From Sporomusa silvacetica DSM 10669 (GTDB lineage: Bacteria > Bacillota > Negativicutes > Sporomusales > Sporomusaceae), in assembly GCF_002257705.1 (NCBI RefSeq), contig NZ_LSLK01000046.1, positions 1 through 5,617 of the forward strand: a DNA stretch of 5,617 nt. The letters are read 5' to 3'. This document shows, piece by piece, positions 5,425-5,617 of the stretch. The position numbers and the translations under genes are program-made. Each line of letters begins with the position of its first letter. Position 1 is the first letter of the stretch. A model generated the notes under the pieces. That model was given only the letters and a program-made list of their open reading frames with translations, did not search any database and was not told the origin of the DNA.

Positions 5425-5617
5425 ATGGGCTATATAAAGGGCGAAGAACGAAATCAAACCTTTCTGTTTCCTGAAAGTTTCGATGAGTATATTCATGAAG
5501 AGAATCCTGTTCGTATCATCGATGAATATGTTGAACATTTGGATATGAAGGAGTTAAAATTTCAGAAAGCAGTCTGCTCAAAAAATGGACGCCCTCCCTA
5601 TAACCCAAAAGACCTGC
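5425..5617 (+). CDS. IS1182-family transposase, N-terminal part (cut by the window edge)
   Basis: The first 64 codons read MGYIKGEERNQTFLFPESFD, then EYIHEENPVRIIDEYVEHLD, and end GRPPYNPKDL. This is the characteristic N-terminus of IS1182-family DDE transposases (the DUF772-type domain), in which NQxxLFP, the ENPVR segment and GRPPYxPxxL are highly conserved. The DDE catalytic domain lies beyond the right edge. No frameshift or stop is present in the visible part, so this copy may be intact. AAGAAGG (5411-5417) lies seven bases before the ATG. Another ATG at 5421 is out of frame. An extended -10 promoter lies just upstream. The left inverted repeat of the element should lie between about 5300 and 5400 but cannot be fixed without the right end. 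Confidence 0.88.
   Translation, partial: MGYIKGEERNQTFLFPESFDEYIHEENPVRIIDEYVEHLDMKELKFQKAVCSKNGRPPYNPKDL

Noticed and set aside
1..5617. CRISPR array, tRNA or rRNA genes, toxin-antitoxin or phage-defence system
   Set aside because: No regularly spaced direct repeats, no cloverleaf or rRNA signatures, and no defence-type protein domains were found in either strand.

Overview
The window reads as a mobile-element-rich stretch of a low-to-moderate GC Firmicute chromosome. The element types, the strong AAAGGAG/GAGGAGG ribosome binding sites and the protein families fit Clostridia or Negativicutes (Sporomusaceae or Peptococcaceae types). That placement is an impression from family resemblance, not a proof. 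No RNA-guided, defence or biosynthetic system is visible.

Layout, left to right. Positions 1-123 (minus strand) are the 5' end of a group II intron that runs off the left edge. It abuts an 18-bp perfect terminator-type hairpin at 133-175. After about 245 bases without a gene comes a plus-strand gene (421-1749) for a berberine-bridge-type FAD oxidoreductase that keeps both the His and the Cys used for bicovalent flavin attachment. A roughly 290-base gap with two inverted repeats leads to a plus-strand gene (2044-3219) for a GT28/MGDG-synthase-type (UgtP/MurG-like) glycosyltransferase, closed by a 19-bp perfect bidirectional terminator (3256-3298).

Directly after that terminator lies a decayed IS91-family (IS801/IS1294-like, Y2 HUH) transposase gene. 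It lacks its 5' part and carries a clear one-base deletion near 3476/3477, although the HUH motif and the paired catalytic tyrosines survive. Downstream are a 41-codon ORF overlapping the transposase stop (TAATG) and a large nested palindrome (4379-4464) that may be the right end (oriIS) of the element and contains a terminator-like hairpin.

A minus-strand gene (4540-5250) encodes a six-helix DUF4386 membrane protein. It is bracketed by a 12-bp motif in inverted orientation. The right edge holds the start of an apparently intact IS1182-family transposase (5425 onward) with its own promoter and ribosome binding site.

The three cargo genes are separated by large gaps and terminators, do not form an operon, and show no obvious shared pathway. 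They look like independent monocistronic units among insertions. The best second looks are the nested palindrome, the two mobile elements sitting beside strong terminator hairpins, and the short GGGAC/GTCCC repeats.
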